A program made the position numbers and the translations under genes. A stretch of 64,000 bases of DNA from Sesbania bispinosa (taxonomy: Eukaryota; Streptophyta; Magnoliopsida; Fabales; Fabaceae): assembly GCA_026901365.1 (NCBI GenBank), contig QLOH01000462.1, positions 620,001 through 684,000 on the forward strand. Reading direction: 5' to 3'. Below the pieces are notes generated by a model. It was not told the DNA's origin and did no database searches. It saw only the letters and a list, made by a program, of their open reading frames with translations. This document shows, piece by piece, positions 47,981 through 60,980 of this stretch (positions within the stretch are counted from its first letter, which is position 1; each line of letters begins with the position of its first letter).

Positions 47981-49299
47981 CCATACAATGACACCTACTT
48001 CCCTTTTAGATTATAATCAATTAACCTTGATAAAATTGTCACGTGGAGTTCACTTTTAAACTAAAGATTTGAATCCTATCATTTCATGGGAAGAAATTTA
48101 TATAAAATATAATTCTAGTAAATTCGGAAGGTGAAAAAAGAAAATATCGAACCATAAAAAATACTGCATGTATCAAATAACAAATATCTTAGGCAACATT
48201 ACAAGGTTAACATGCCATGCATCAAAAGAAATTATAGGTAAAATATCATGATTTATGTCATGGAAAGAACTACCACTTTAATATTTCACCAAATGCTTAG
48301 TCATCATTTGAAGCAAAGTTAGGGTTTTAAATCTTTTGATTCCTTTTGAAAGGGGAATAAAGATTCTTGGTCAAACCACAAGAATAATTCATGCAACAAG
48401 CTCGAAATGAAGCAAAGTAAAAAACATGAACTAAAGATGCCTCAGTAACTAATCTTACAAAAGTAAAAAATAATACAAGATATAACATCTTTTGATAGAA
48501 AACATGACAAGGTGACAAAGGAAGAAAAATTAAGCACCAATGAATACACAATCTTCAAGATCAAAATGGTGAGTTTTATTTTTTATAAAATAAACTTGGA
48601 AGATGAATGATCAAAACCTCTTAAATATACTATACTTTGAGAATGATTGGGGGAAACCACATGAAAATTTGGCCTCTAAATAAACAACATGAAAAAAAAC
48701 ACACACCACTTTCATTTGAAGTAGCTTTCTTAGTGCTTTCTAATCCATATTTTTCTTCGTAGTCATAAGATCAAGTAAAAAACTTGGGTCTTTTATGGGG
48801 GAAAACTTTAAAGGTATATAGAAAAAATTAAAAGGAATAAGAGATTGAAAAATTGCTTGCTAATTGTTAAGGGTGGAAATTTCACCAAGTCTTTTTTATT
48901 CAAAAGGTGGAAATTTCACTAAGTCTTTTTTATCCAAAAGGGCCTTGTTGATTGAAAGAATTTGAAAGACCGATACCTATAGAATTGAAGGAAAAAGTTG
49001 AGATTTATCAGTCTGTGAGGAAGTGTTTTCAAATTTTAACTTAGCCAAAATTGGATGCATGTTTGCTTTATGATACATATTTTTCTAATACAATTCGAGA
49101 AACATGGTGGTTTATGACACATGAGATGATAAACCTTCAAGAGAATTTTCCAATTGATATTCGAAAAGATGATATATCCATTGGATTAGTGAACTTTCAC
49201 TAAATGTTTTTATCTGATAAAACCTTTTTCTGTTGGAAGGAATTGAGAAGGGTGATGCTTGTAGAATCTAAGAAAAAGGTTTAAAAATTATCAATCTAA

Positions 49300-50560
49300 A
49301 AGACATGTGGTTTTCGAATTCAACTAAGTTAAAAATGAGAATGTCTTTGTCATTTCTGAGGCATCTTTTTCGAACAAGATTTCAAAAAATAAGGACATTT
49401 TTAGACAGAAGTTTAATCAGACTTATTTTTTTTCAGAAGTAAAGACTTGAGAAATATGAAGTTTTGAAACAACGAAATTTGCTAAGTATTTCGAATAGGA
49501 ATTCGAAAAAAAGGTTCAAATAGTCAGAAGTTGATACTTAGCCTATTCTTGAAGATGTACCCTAAACTTTATGTCGAAGATTCAAGTTAGAACAAATTAG
49601 AAGAAATGAAGACATGAGTTTCTTTAGTATTTTCGAATTCTAGAGAAAGAGAATTCAAAATAAAGACTTAGTAGATTTTGAAGAGAAGGTTTTGACAAAT
49701 AAGGGTGCAATTTCGAATAAAAGAACTCAAAGCAAGTGGGGATCAGATTTCGAAGAAAAGAGAAGTCATGAGTCAGATGAAAATGGGAGTATGAAGTTAT
49801 ACCAGCATTTTCGAATCTGAGAAGCATGAAATTCTAAGTCAAGACTTAGTGAAATTTTGTAAGGAGGAATGCTGATAGAAAATGTTTAAGATTTCGAATG
49901 TGAAACCTTAGTTAAATTGATGCCAAATTTCGAATTCTAATGGAAAGCATTCGAAATGAAGACTTAATAAAGTTTAGAAGAAAGAATATTGACAAAAGAA
50001 GCTCAAAAATTCGAATATGGAAGCCTTGGGCAAATTGAAGTAGATTTTTGAATAGATCTGAAGAAAGCCATGAGGTTATAATTCGAAGAGAAGAAGTACA
50101 AAGAGTTTTCAGACTTTATTTTCTAAGGTTTTTTATCAGACCTTTGAAGGTTTCGAATTTGATATAGCCAAAGTCTTTAAGAATTTTGAATCCATACTTA
50201 GACATTTTGGTTGAAGATTTCGAATCAGAAAGCTTAACCACATTGGCTGAAAAATTCGAACCAAAGCTTAACCATATTGGCTAAAGATTTCAAATAAGAA
50301 GGTTTAACCAAATATTCTGAAGATTTTGAGGTCAGACTTAGCCAAATATTCTGAAGATTTCGAGATCAGATTTAACCAAATATTTTGAAGATTTCGAAAT
50401 GAAGACTTAACCAAATTTACTGGAGAATTATTCAAGTTCAGACTCTGCAAGATTCATTGAAGATTTCTAATCAAGGGAAGAATAGAATCCATGAAGATTT
50501 CGAATGAAGACTTGGACAAATTACATGAAGATTTCGAGTTAGAACTTAAATAAAAGAAGG
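49300..50560 (+). repeat. TTCGAA-rich degenerate repeat domain
   Basis: The phrase gaagatttcgaat and close variants recur many times on the plus strand, together with gaagactta and ttaaccaaat. A clearer subarray at about 50285-50415 has a period near 35 bp (aaccaaatattctgaagatt, then ttcgagatcaga). A longer rhythm appears at about 49650, 49830 and 49950 (attc.aaa.taagacttagtaga). It could be the U3 or untranslated part of an LTR element. It has no open frame. Confidence 0.6.
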
Positions 50561-50664
50561 CACGTGGAATACATATGATGAAGACAAGACACCTGTGTGG
50601 TCATAGATTAGGCAGTTAGGATTCTGTCTTACGTGTCATTTGTAAATTAGTTGATCGTTAGGGT

Positions 50665-50700
50665 CAAAAGTCTATAAATAGGGCAAAGTCATATGTCCTA
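50665..50700 (+). promoter_or_regulatory. Possible pol II promoter with TATA box
   Basis: The sequence tctataaataggg is a strong plant TATA context. Upstream within 110 bases lie gcacgtggaata and acgtgtcatt (ACGT-core elements). No gene I recognise follows, so this may be the promoter of an LTR element or a non-coding transcript. Confidence 0.45.
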
Positions 50701-51929
50701 GGGACAAATATTTCTCCACTCTACATACTTAAGACAAACACTCGAAAAAGTCATATTGTCTATCATATTTATGACTACTTGCTCATCCGAGTTTACTCGA
50801 AAAGTATGTCAGTTTGAGAATTCATCAAACTTTTTACATTGTTCTTCAACTTTTCAATACATTTTCTTAAAACTTTCATTGCACGTTATTTTACTTTTCA
50901 ATTTACATTGTTTCTTTCCCTTTACTTTTTCTACTGCTTACTCTTCAATTGCATGACTATATTTTAGAATCCACCATGAGGACTTGATTCCAGTCCCAGA
51001 TTATTCATAGGAATCTTTAACTTTGATTTTACTAAAAATCACCATAAACACTAATGAGAAGAAAAGCAACTCAAAATCTTTAATTCAGTAAAAATTTATC
51101 TTCAATTGCCATCTCCTTACAAGTTGAAATTATTTGATTGTCAACACGTGACTTCCATAAGGCATAAAGTCCAAGAATCCTCTTAAGGTGTTTTAATAAT
51201 GACAAAATCTCAAAATAAACTTAATGTAATTCTGAATTCTAAATCTTTATGGACTAATGGTTGCAATTGAGTATGATTAGAAAATAACATAAAAGATCAA
51301 ATGTATCCTCAAAGAATCTATTCTGAAGGAACAAATTAGTAGAAAAATTCTCATCAGTCCAGAAGGAACAGTTCATCAACAAAAACATATTTGCTCAGAG
51401 GAATATATAGTCCAACAATAAATTTCATATCACTTCAGAAGAATCAGTTTAGAAACTAAGCAACTAAGTTCATCTCTGATAAGAAGAATATCTTCACCAA
51501 CAATAGCTTTTGAACACATTAGAAGCAGAAATATTCTTGGCTACAAGGTGTATAAAAAACAGACAAGGTCTGGAGAAAACCCAAAAGAAAGTATAACTAA
51601 GCTAACATAACAGTTTCAGAATAAGACCATATTCCTAGAACTCTCAAGAAGAATGAAAAGATTTCACAATGGGGCATATTTAAATTACATAAGTAAATTA
51701 TATTTGAATCTAAAATAAGAGAATGCCCAGAATCTCTTCACTCCTCACATACTGCTCCATAAGAAATAAGTTCAAATATAATTAAAAGACTAGTTCCGAA
51801 AGAATAACTCTGCACATGGACGTCTAGTGACTTGTCAACAACGATTGGCGCTGGCTCCTTTGTGAGTTTTAATGATTCACGATAACATGATCTGACTGTT
51901 ACTTGATCACCTCTGAGTGATATTATCTC

Positions 51930-53750
51930 CCCCTAGTCACTCCAAAGTTTCATGATGAGGTGAGGGGTGGAAATGATCGCTCCCAGGCTATTTAGCGCCG
52001 GTCTTCTGAGGATAGCATTGTAAGTTGATGGGCAATCAACCACTAGGAAGCAGACCTTGATGATCTTTGATGTTGGGGGCGTGCCCAGGGTGACTAGGAA
52101 TTCCACGAAGCCTCTTGGGCGGGTGGTATCACCTGTAAAATCGATTAGGTCTCCACCACTGTATGAGAGTAAGTCGGAGTCTAGGATACCCAGGGTTTCG
52201 AACAATTATTGGAACATTACATTAGCCGAGCTTCCTTGGTCCATAAAAATGGGATGAACCTTGTGGTTTGCCAGGAACACAATGACGAGGGAGGGGATCA
52301 TCATGTCTTGGGAGGATTGGTTTGTAGTCACCGTCATCAAATGTGATTGACTGTACCTCTTGCTTTGATGATCGGGGGGTGTGCGTTGGCGTTGGGATTC
52401 ATGGCGTTGCGATGATACTTTTCCATCGGTACGTCTTGAGGGTGAGTTGTGGCGATGAGGGTTCCGACTACGTGATCTGCTATGTTGGTGACGTTGAGCC
52501 TCTATTTGGCACGACCGACGTTCGTTGCTGCTCTTTCTGACGAAACGAAATAGCTTTCCTCGACAGATCAACTCCTCAATTGCATCCTTAAGGCAGTCAC
52601 TTGTTGGTATCGTGCCCCTGGGACTTGTGGAAACAGTAATATTTTGAGTGGTCGATGGTCGGTGTGGACTTGATGGGTCTCGGGCGGCGGATGCCGGCGT
52701 CAAACATTTCGACGTTCAAAACTTCTGAAAGTATCCTGCTGCGTCAAGTATTGAGGGGGTAGTAGTGATCATAACGCCCCGTCAGGCTTTTTGAAGGCCG
52801 GTGATTCTTGTTGCTGGAGTGTTTGTCGAATTTTACCTTGTGGTTAGGATCCTTTAGTTTCAAAGCTAGCTCCTCATCTTCTAAACAAATGTACTCTTCA
52901 GCCTAGCGTAGAAAGTCTCCCCTGTCAATAGGTTTACGCTTGGAGAGGTCAATCCAAAAAGGTGAGTGCAGTACCAGACCATCCTTGGCAAGTATCAGCT
53001 GTACTCCAGGGAGAATGTCATGAACGAGGAGTGCCTCTTTTGTGAAGCGACTTATGTAGTCGCGTAGGGATTCAGAAGGGTGTTGTAGGACTTGCTTGAG
53101 ACTAGCCTCGGTTTTGGGCTGTACTTTGCTGATGGTGAAACTTGTGATGAATTTGGAGTGTAGGGTTTCCCAAGTGTTAACAAAGCCCTATGGAAGGGAT
53201 TTGAACCATCGGAAGGCAGTTTTCTTCAGTGATAGCTAGAATACACAACACATAATTGGTCCCGAGGCACCTCGGATAGACATTGTTGATTCGTAGACGT
53301 CTAAATATTCCAGGGGATCGTCGGTGCCATCATACAATTCCAGAACTTGTATTTTTTCAAAAAAGTTGTCGACGGGAAAGAGCATGATGCGTTCGGAGAA
53401 ATGGACCATAACCCAGATGACTTCTTCATTAGAGGAATCTCGCGAGTGAGAGGGTGGTCGTTTCTAGGAATGGTGGCGGTGGAGGAGGAGGTGGTTGTTG
53501 ATGGGGATGGTACTTGGATTGCACCGGAGATATGGAGTGGACCGAAGTAGTCGATAATGGAGGAGGGGATGAAGGAAATGGTGGAGGTAGAGGTCGTGGA
53601 GGTGGTGGTCCCATATGCCTTCTTTGGAGAAAAGGTTGGTTCTTGACGAATGCTGGCTTTCTGGGATGATTGCCTAGCTGAGATTCGAGCCTGCTCCGCC
53701 TCTGAGCAATTGATTCGTTCGGTGTATTTGTTTAAAATAACAAACAAGGC
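51930..53750 (-). pseudogene. Ty3/gypsy gag-protease relic
   Basis: On the minus strand the segments in order are a proline/serine-rich Gag N terminus (53747-53400), a Gag core (YDGTDDPLEYLDVYESTM near 53300; an SLRDYISRF-like block near 53080), an Arg/Ser/His-rich linker (52660-52380), and a protease-like region with MDQGSSANVMF (52230-52206) and later FLVVDCPSTYNAILRRPALN (near 52030). D-x-GSSANV is the aspartic protease active-site style of large plant gypsy elements. Internal stops and frameshifts break it. No LTRs, RT or integrase are visible next to it, so it is a fragment. It is on the same strand as the gypsy copy at 26648-32964 but has different Gag wording. Confidence 0.75.
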
Positions 53751-55979
53751 GTTTCAATTAGCGCCTTAAGTTTAAACTTGATTTATAAATTTGATTTTAC
53801 TCATTTAAAGTAATGTTGGTTTATATTTGTTTTTTTCTTGAAAGTATAAATTTGTACTAAAAATTCAATATAAATTTTGTTAACTCAAGCCAAAAGTTAA
53901 ATTTAATTATTAGGTTAACTCAAATATGAGTTCAATAATTGATTCAGAGCATCCAAATGTTTTGTCATGAATTTAAAACAACATTTACATCTTTAAATAT
54001 GATTCTTGATCCATCAAACATCCATCCAATCATACTATTTAGTTCTTATAAATAATATTCTTGGTCATGACAAATAAGGTTCTTATGAATTGGATTAATA
54101 AATAATCACGCCCTCTCCAAACCAAAATTGTTCACATACGCAACGTAATCTTAACTTAAAATTGTTCTAATATTTATATCATGATATGTAACAAAAAATA
54201 ATCAATATATACTCAAACCCAACCTATGAACTGTATGTTTCACTTTTGTCTAAAATATATTTGGGAGGGGTCTCCCTGTCTTCTATTTCTTTTCACGCTT
54301 GCTGACTCCTCTTGGCTTTTGTTCTCTGACGTGTTGGCCCTTTTCTTTCGTTTCTTTAACAAAATCTGATCATGTCAACTTCCATATAGATTTGTTTATG
54401 GTTTTGGACAATCTAATCTCACAAAAATGATCCATTAGTTATATGCAAACTATATCTTGGAAAAAGGTGCTAATTCTTTCAATACATTGAAACAACAACG
54501 TTACTTAAGGAGGAACAATAACATTGGTCAAGACTCAAATATTTCACTTTCTCACACGCTCTTCCTGTGACCAGACCAGACCACAGTTCTTTTTCACCAT
54601 ACATAGATATTCACATTATTTTTTTTTACCTTGGTTACTGTTTTTTCCTATATTCGGGAGATGGGTCCACCCAACTCACGTGTAGCTTTAACCTTTTAAT
54701 TTTTTTTTATTTCCCTTATGAACAGAGAAGCTATAAACTTTATTCACCTTAATAATATGAGATAAAAAGGATTGATGTTACAAGATGTTCTATTTATTTT
54801 AACAAGGAAGTGAATTTTTAACCCGAAAAGGTGGGGCATCTTTCATTACGTATGATCAATGATGATCACCCTTTTTCTTGATGCAAACCAAACAAGTAGT
54901 AATAATAACATGCAATAATAGTAACGAGAAAGAAAGAAAAAAGTTTTGAATGATTAATTTCCTTTTCAAGCTTTATTTATTACTATGCCATTGTTCTAGT
55001 TCATCTGCGCCAGTGATTTTGCTGTTTCAAGGCAAAAGAAGACCATAATTACATAATCACCCCTCAATTGGGTAAGGCGATTGCAACCACATACCTCGTT
55101 GAGAGCGCGTGGATTCGAACAACCATCGACGTTTGAAAAGCGATGAAATTGACGCTCCCACAGCTCAGAATAGCGGACCAACGTAGACACAACGTTACCC
55201 AAAATACCGAACCTCTGTTTTCGGTTGTGTTGTCTCTTATGAACCATCGACATTTCGAAGAATCACCCTTGATTCAACCTAAGAAATTAGACGTATGAGA
55301 TTCACGTTGTGTATTTAATTTAGTGTTAAAATTCGTTAAATTTAATTTTAGTTATGATGATTGGGAATCAAATATGTGTTTGGTATTTAACAATAAATAA
55401 AACACATTTTTTTAGTGAAATAAATAGCCTTAATTATAATTAAATCCTAAATTGTCTCGGTTAATAGAGGATATCGTTAACATAGAAAAATATGTCCCCG
55501 ATGTTTATGTTGTTTACAAGTACTTATAAAACATGACATTAATTAATTATCTTTGAATTACTCCTACATTATCTTATCTTAATAATTATATATATAAAAT
55601 TTAAATAATTTTGATATTTATAATTATAAATTTTAATAATAAGTATTTACTTATTACTTATATTTTAAGTAATATAATATAATATTTTAAAACTTAATTT
55701 ATTTGCATGAAAAATTTACAAAGAATGATATTGGTTTAAGTGGGAAAAAGCTAGGATTTTCTTAAATCAAGTCCTGGATTTGAGTTTCATAAATATAAAA
55801 GTATGAATTTATCTGATATCAACAAGTTACAAATATTTATTTATTTATTTGTGTTGACCAATGACCAATACTTGGATGGATGAGTGAAGGGTGCGCTTTT
55901 TGTCTCTTTCGCGTTATCCTACGCACCCCTCACTCACTCTCTCTTCCTAGGCGTATTTCGACACGCGCCTCACTGCTAG
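53751..55979. other. Intergenic region, AT-rich
   Basis: I see no supported gene. A segment of higher GC at about 55060-55260 has an 85-codon minus-strand frame without recognisable domains. A MITE-like ATTTAATTTAGTGTTAAAATTCG stretch lies near 55308-55395. The last part flanks the TRM-like gene. Confidence 0.45.
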
Positions 55980-56533
55980 CACAAAAAGAGGAGGAAGAAG
56001 AAGCGTAGAGTGGGAAAAGGCTGTGTGGTAGGAGCATAGTTTTGCAGTGCTTGCTTATGATTTGGTAACGTTGGTGGAGGGTGTGCTTTTGCTTTATGTT
56101 GTGTTATGGGTGGGTGGGTCCATCGTCGTTTTGCAGCATCAGAGGTTGCTTTCTGCCTCAGTGCTGTCGTGGGTAGCACAGGGGTTTTGCAGGGTTCTTC
56201 CCATGTCTTTTATGGATGACATTATTGTACGTTGTTTCCTTAAAGAATGAGTTTTTGGGTTGCTATGGTGTGATGATGGGTGCCATTTGGGGAAGACAAA
56301 GATAGTTTTTTTAATTTCCCCTCCGGTTGGTGAGGGAATGTGAGGTTTCTATGCAGTGATAGAGAGAGAGAAAGAGAGAGGTTTTAACTTTTAAGAGTTG
56401 AAAAATTGTTTTTTTTTTTTTTGTGGGTGTGATTTTTGCTTTTAGTAATGTATAGAGAAATCCATTGTTGTGGAAGGTGGTTTTGAAAAATTGGAATTTT
56501 TTTTTTGGGAGTGTGTTGTCAAGTGTTGCAGAG
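55980..56533 (+). promoter_or_regulatory. Putative 5' UTR of the TRM-like gene with several short uORFs
   Basis: The stretch has more balanced composition than its flanks, a GA run (tagagagagagaaagagagagg near 56357) and several upstream ATGs opening short frames, for example ATGTCTTTTATGGATGAC..., which stops at 56250 after 15 codons. None is in frame with the main start at 56534. Whether the transcript really starts this far upstream is inferred. Confidence 0.45.
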
Positions 56534-59500
56534 ATGAATGATTCTACGGTGAAGAGTTTGGCCATTGCGGATAAGAAGGTACAAAAACCTGGTGGCTGTG
56601 TTGGCATTTTCTTTCAGCTCATTGATTGGAAGAGGAGACTCTCTAAGAAAAAGCTCTTCTCCAAGAAACTCCTTCCTCCTGGTTAGTTTGAAATTTCATA
56701 CTCTTGTGATTTAATTTGACTTGACTTGAACTGGTTGTTTAGTTCCTGGTTTGTGGAAAGTGATGTAATTGTTTTGATCTTTGTTGCTGATTGCATATTA
56801 GCTCGTGCAAAAAAGTTTAGGGGAGATGAAAAAATGCCAAGTTCCAAGCTCCACTTGGTGAGGCTTTATGCTTAAAGGAATGTGTTGTGTTAATTCCCCC
56901 CCCCCCCTCCCCCTCCGCCTCCTATTTGGTGTTCTTTGATATTTAACACTTGCTGTTCTTGTTGGTTATGTTTTAATTGTAGATTGCTAATGAGAATAGT
57001 GGTGGTTTCCCTAGTGCCAGAAAAAGTGGGAATCATGGTGTAATTGTAGATCAAAAGAGTGAAATGAGAGTTCCGAGTTTGGTAGCTAGGTTGATGGGTC
57101 TAGAATCTATTCCATCAGCTCAGCGAGATAAGTCAAAGAAAGCTTCATATTCTCATGGTTGTGGTGATGGAAAGAAAGAGTCTTTGGCTAATCATTGTGA
57201 GTTGGATAGGCAAGGTGTTGATTTAGAAGTGGGAGTTGTAAAGTATGATTCAAGACCTCAGAAACTTCAGAAAACTGGGGCTTGTGAGAGAAAGGCAGTG
57301 ACTAGGTTTGGGGCAGAAGCCCTTCATATTAGGAGTGTTTTGTCACGAGCAAAAAAGTATAACCATCAACATCATCATCCAAAGCTTGCTTCTCCTTTGA
57401 AGAGCCCAAGAATTACTTCTGGAAAAAGTGCTTCTCGAAGCTCTAGGTTAATAGGAGCAGCTACTAAAATTTTGGAACCTGGACTGCAGGCTAGAAGTAG
57501 AGCTAAAGGTTCTCTTACATATCCTGCTTCCATGTATCCTCCTAAAACTGGCATTGTGACAAATGGTGCAGGAAATAAGTCAGTAGTTATGCAAAACCAA
57601 TCTTGTTATGATGCCAGCACAGCCAAGCCTTTGATGGGGCAAACTTCTTGCAAAAATTGTGGTAATTTGCTTGATGTTATTGACTCCAAGCCAGTGGTTG
57701 GGGGACAGCCAGCATTTCCTCCACCAATTGTTTCAGATGTGATCACTGCTACTACCTCTATGGTTTCATCACAGAAGATGGGAAAGTCATTAACTCCCTC
57801 TCATGGACAAGAAAGAGATATTGTTCTTTTGAGAAGTCAGGAAAAGCTCATATCTCTTGTTACTGAAGAAGAGGGTAAGAATAATGCACAACAGTCATGG
57901 AATCAACCTGCTAGTGCTACCAGAAGAATGACAATGCTCCATGAAGGTCCAGCTAAATGGAATTCATCATGCCAACCATTGAGGGGCCTAGAGGACAATG
58001 CATCTTCTTTTGCCTTAAAACACAAAACTCAGACACAAGAACAGATGTTAAACAGTGAAAGATATTCATCTGTATCTACAATGAGTAATGTGCAGGTAAA
58101 AAGAGTATCATCGTCTGCGAGCACCATGAGTGGGAGTGGGAGTGGGACTAAAGACTTTGTTGCCTTGAATAGAAGCCTAAGTGGTCGAACAAGGATGAGG
58201 TCACCTACCAAAATGGATAATTCCAAATTTGACTTAGAGAAAAAACCTTGTAATAGACAGCATAATTCCTTGTCTCATGTAAGGACATTGGAGAGGAAAA
58301 GAAGGACCCCAAATGTCACACAACTTGAAGGCACAGCTTCTGTTAATTCAGTTGGTGTGAAACAGAGAAATCTCCATTCCAATGCAGTGGGTGGGAAAAG
58401 GAGGGACTTTGACTCTTCCTCCTCAAACAGTTCTAATGTTAAAAGCGAACGAGATGGACAGGGAGAAACAAAGAAGGTTCATGACAATAAGATCAAGGAT
58501 GTAGTTTCATTCACATTTAATTCCCCCTCGAGGCAAAAGATTGGAATACTTTCTGAGAAGGAAGAGACAAGCAGTGACAATGAGCGGAGGACATACTTCC
58601 AAAGACCTTCACCCTTGAAAGTTAATGCTTTAGGTGCCTTTCTAGAACAAAAGTTGAAGGAATTAACCTCTCAAGAAAATGAGGAGCTGGCTACAGGTGC
58701 TCTACCTGAAAAATCAAGTACCATGATTCTTCAAGAGCTTATATCTGCTCTAAGTTCAGAGCATTTGATCTGTCATGGTGGTAATATGTTTAATGAAAAC
58801 TATGGTTTCCATGTAAGTCTTCTCTTTCTATTTGGTTCTACTGCCCCTAAATTTAGATTCTTCTCTGATCATTTTGCTTTTGGTATTAGTTATCTGTAGA
58901 TGCCGTGCTTGCTATACAGTGCATTGCTTGAGTCTAAAGTTTCCTTCTTCAATACTGTTGGATATACTGCAGTCAGAAATGCTTCTCTGACTGTTATTAG
59001 TTCTGCTCTTCATATGTGAACTTTGCTTGCTGTTTATATATCACTAGCAATGACAGGATTTTGCAGAGTATTAGGGGTGGGGGGATCACATTTTACATAT
59101 TTGCAACAAATTATCATCTGGCATCTTGTTATTGCACCAACTTATTTATCATTGTTTAGATTTCATCCTGTTGCTTTACTTAATGGATTTCAATGAATCA
59201 TATTCTGGATATTAAACAACTCTACCTCGTTATAGCATAAGTTGAACTTTGGAGAAACTCACACAACTATAAACGTTGGGAGAACTTTGAATGGATAGGA
59301 ATGGGCTTAGTGGCTCTGCATCGAGGAAAATCATTGGTGATGGATGTTCAAGTAGCATCTGGTAGAGTGGTACACTGGTTGATGTGTTTAGAAATGAAAA
59401 CAGGAATGCTTTTTGGTTTAGTGGAACAAATATTTTGCTTCATACAAATGAATAAAATGAGGATCGGATATATAAATGTATGTACCTGCTTACCAAGTGA

Positions 59501-60980
59501 AATATATTCTTAATGATAGTCTAGTGGTGTTGATAGAGCTCGCAGAGATTTGAGTAGGGCATTTGAGTTAGTGTTTTCTTTTTCAGTGTGTCATTGTGCT
59601 CAAATACCACATACATAACTGGAGTGTTTGGATGATTGTAGTTACTGAGCACTAAAGATGTTTCTTTGTCAAAATTCTCACATACTTGGTCCCATTTCAT
59701 GAATAATTATTGTCTTGGCTTGCTGTTTTCCATATTCTGGATACCGTGAGCTATCATTATTTACCTTAATAAAATGGAACAATATTTCCTGATATTATCA
59801 TTATTTACCTTAATAAAAGGGAATAGTATTTCCTGAAACCAATGCATTTAATTATAGTAGCTGGAGCTCTGTTTATCTTCAGTTTGAGCATAAATGTGTG
59901 ATCTCTGCTAACTGTAGCATTATATTAAAATTTGGACTGTGGTGGGTGGAAAATTGGAATTCTAACAATTATACCTGACATGATCTTTTGTTTCTTTTAT
60001 TATCAGTGTGGGGCAAAACAAGAATGTTTATTAGGAACCTCTTTCAATGGTAATCATCTCAGTCCTGGATCTGTTTTGGAAGCTTCCTTTTCTTCCAGTA
60101 GTCTGGATGAAAGCTCAGGTAAAGTGGAATTTAAAAAAGTTTGATTTATGTAAAAGTGATTTCTAATTTCAATTAATTTGATCCCACTGTTTTTTGGGGC
60201 CAAGTTCTCTTGTTGATTTCTTTTATCCTTGATTTGATTCCAGGGAATGTTTTTCACCCTGACTCCATGAATTACTCACATGGTCCACTGGAACAATTGG
60301 AACATGATACTGAACTTGTAGATTCTGCAACATCTTTTAACAAAGGAAGGATAGTTGAGATCATGACTGATCTTGTCAACCAAATTCCTAGAGCATTACA
60401 ATGTCTATATTCTTTTGGGACACAATTGACAAGAAGCAAGCTCAATAATATGAATGATGTTCTCTTGAATGCTGAATTGGTGCTTGGAATTGCAACTGAC
60501 CACAATGAGGATGAAGTGCCACAGCTTTTAATTTATCAGTTTCTCCTTCATGAATTGGACACTATGGCAGGTGATGCTATGTGGACAGATTTTAATGGCT
60601 TTATGGGTTGTGAGGATTCTAAACAGAGAGAGAAACTCAAAGGATTTGTCTTTGATTGTGTTATGGAATATCTAGAATCAAATTGTTGCCAATATTTTTA
60701 CTCTGGATTCAAGGCATGGATTAAGCTCCCATTATGCATAAAAGCTGAGATGTTGGCTCAAGAGGTTAAGAGGGAGATCAAGAACTGGGCAGGTATGGTT
60801 GGGATGGTACCTGACAGAATAATAGAATGGGAGATGAGCCACTCCCTGGGGAAATGGACTGACTTTGATATTGAAGCATTTGAAGCTGGTGTTGATATAG
60901 ATGGGGACATACTTCAAATTTTGGTTGATGAAATTGTTGAAGATCTTGGAGGTTGCAAGCAGAGCTCTATTTCCTTCTAA
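56534..60980 (+). CDS. TRM-like protein with VARLMGLE motif and DUF4378 (5 exons)
   Basis: Exons are 56534-56681, 56802-56857, 56983-58812, 60007-60118 and 60244-60980, totalling 2883 nt for 960 residues with in-frame GT..AG junctions. The N terminus has GGCVGIFFQLIDWKRRLSKK and KLFSKKLLPPARAKK, followed by the DUF3741-type motif VPSLVARLMGLE (about 98-109). A long Ser/Lys/Arg-rich, probably disordered middle contains SPLKVNALGAFLEQKLKEL. The C-terminal DUF4378 (about 790-955) includes LLIYQFLLHELD, EWEMSHSLGKWTDFDIEAFE and ILQILVDEIVEDLG. This architecture is that of the TON1 Recruiting Motif/LONGIFOLIA superfamily, whose members recruit TON1-PP2A complexes and organise cortical microtubules in cell elongation. 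Subgroup assignment (TRM6/7/8-like or another) is uncertain. The start is the first ATG continuous with the conserved N terminus. Confidence 0.9.
59752..59838. repeat. 44-bp imperfect tandem duplication in intron 3 of the TRM-like gene
   Basis: The unit tatcattatttaccttaata occurs at 59752 and 59796, each followed by aaa.gga.agtatttcctga-like sequence. A few substitutions separate the copies. It is intronic, so the protein is unaffected. Confidence 0.8.

Larger units (their letters stand above)
47981..51929. other. Gene-poor repeat-rich region
   Basis: No gene is supported. There is a 34-bp imperfect tandem pair at about 48883-48950 (ggtggaaatttcaccaagtc). A TTCGAA-rich degenerate repeat domain at 49300-50560 is listed separately, and a TATA-like promoter lies just downstream. 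The remainder to 51929 has no recognisable coding content. Confidence 0.5.

Noticed and set aside
53429..53614. Proline-rich frame that looks like an extensin
   Set aside because: It is an alternative frame of the proline/serine-rich N-terminal part of the gypsy gag relic.
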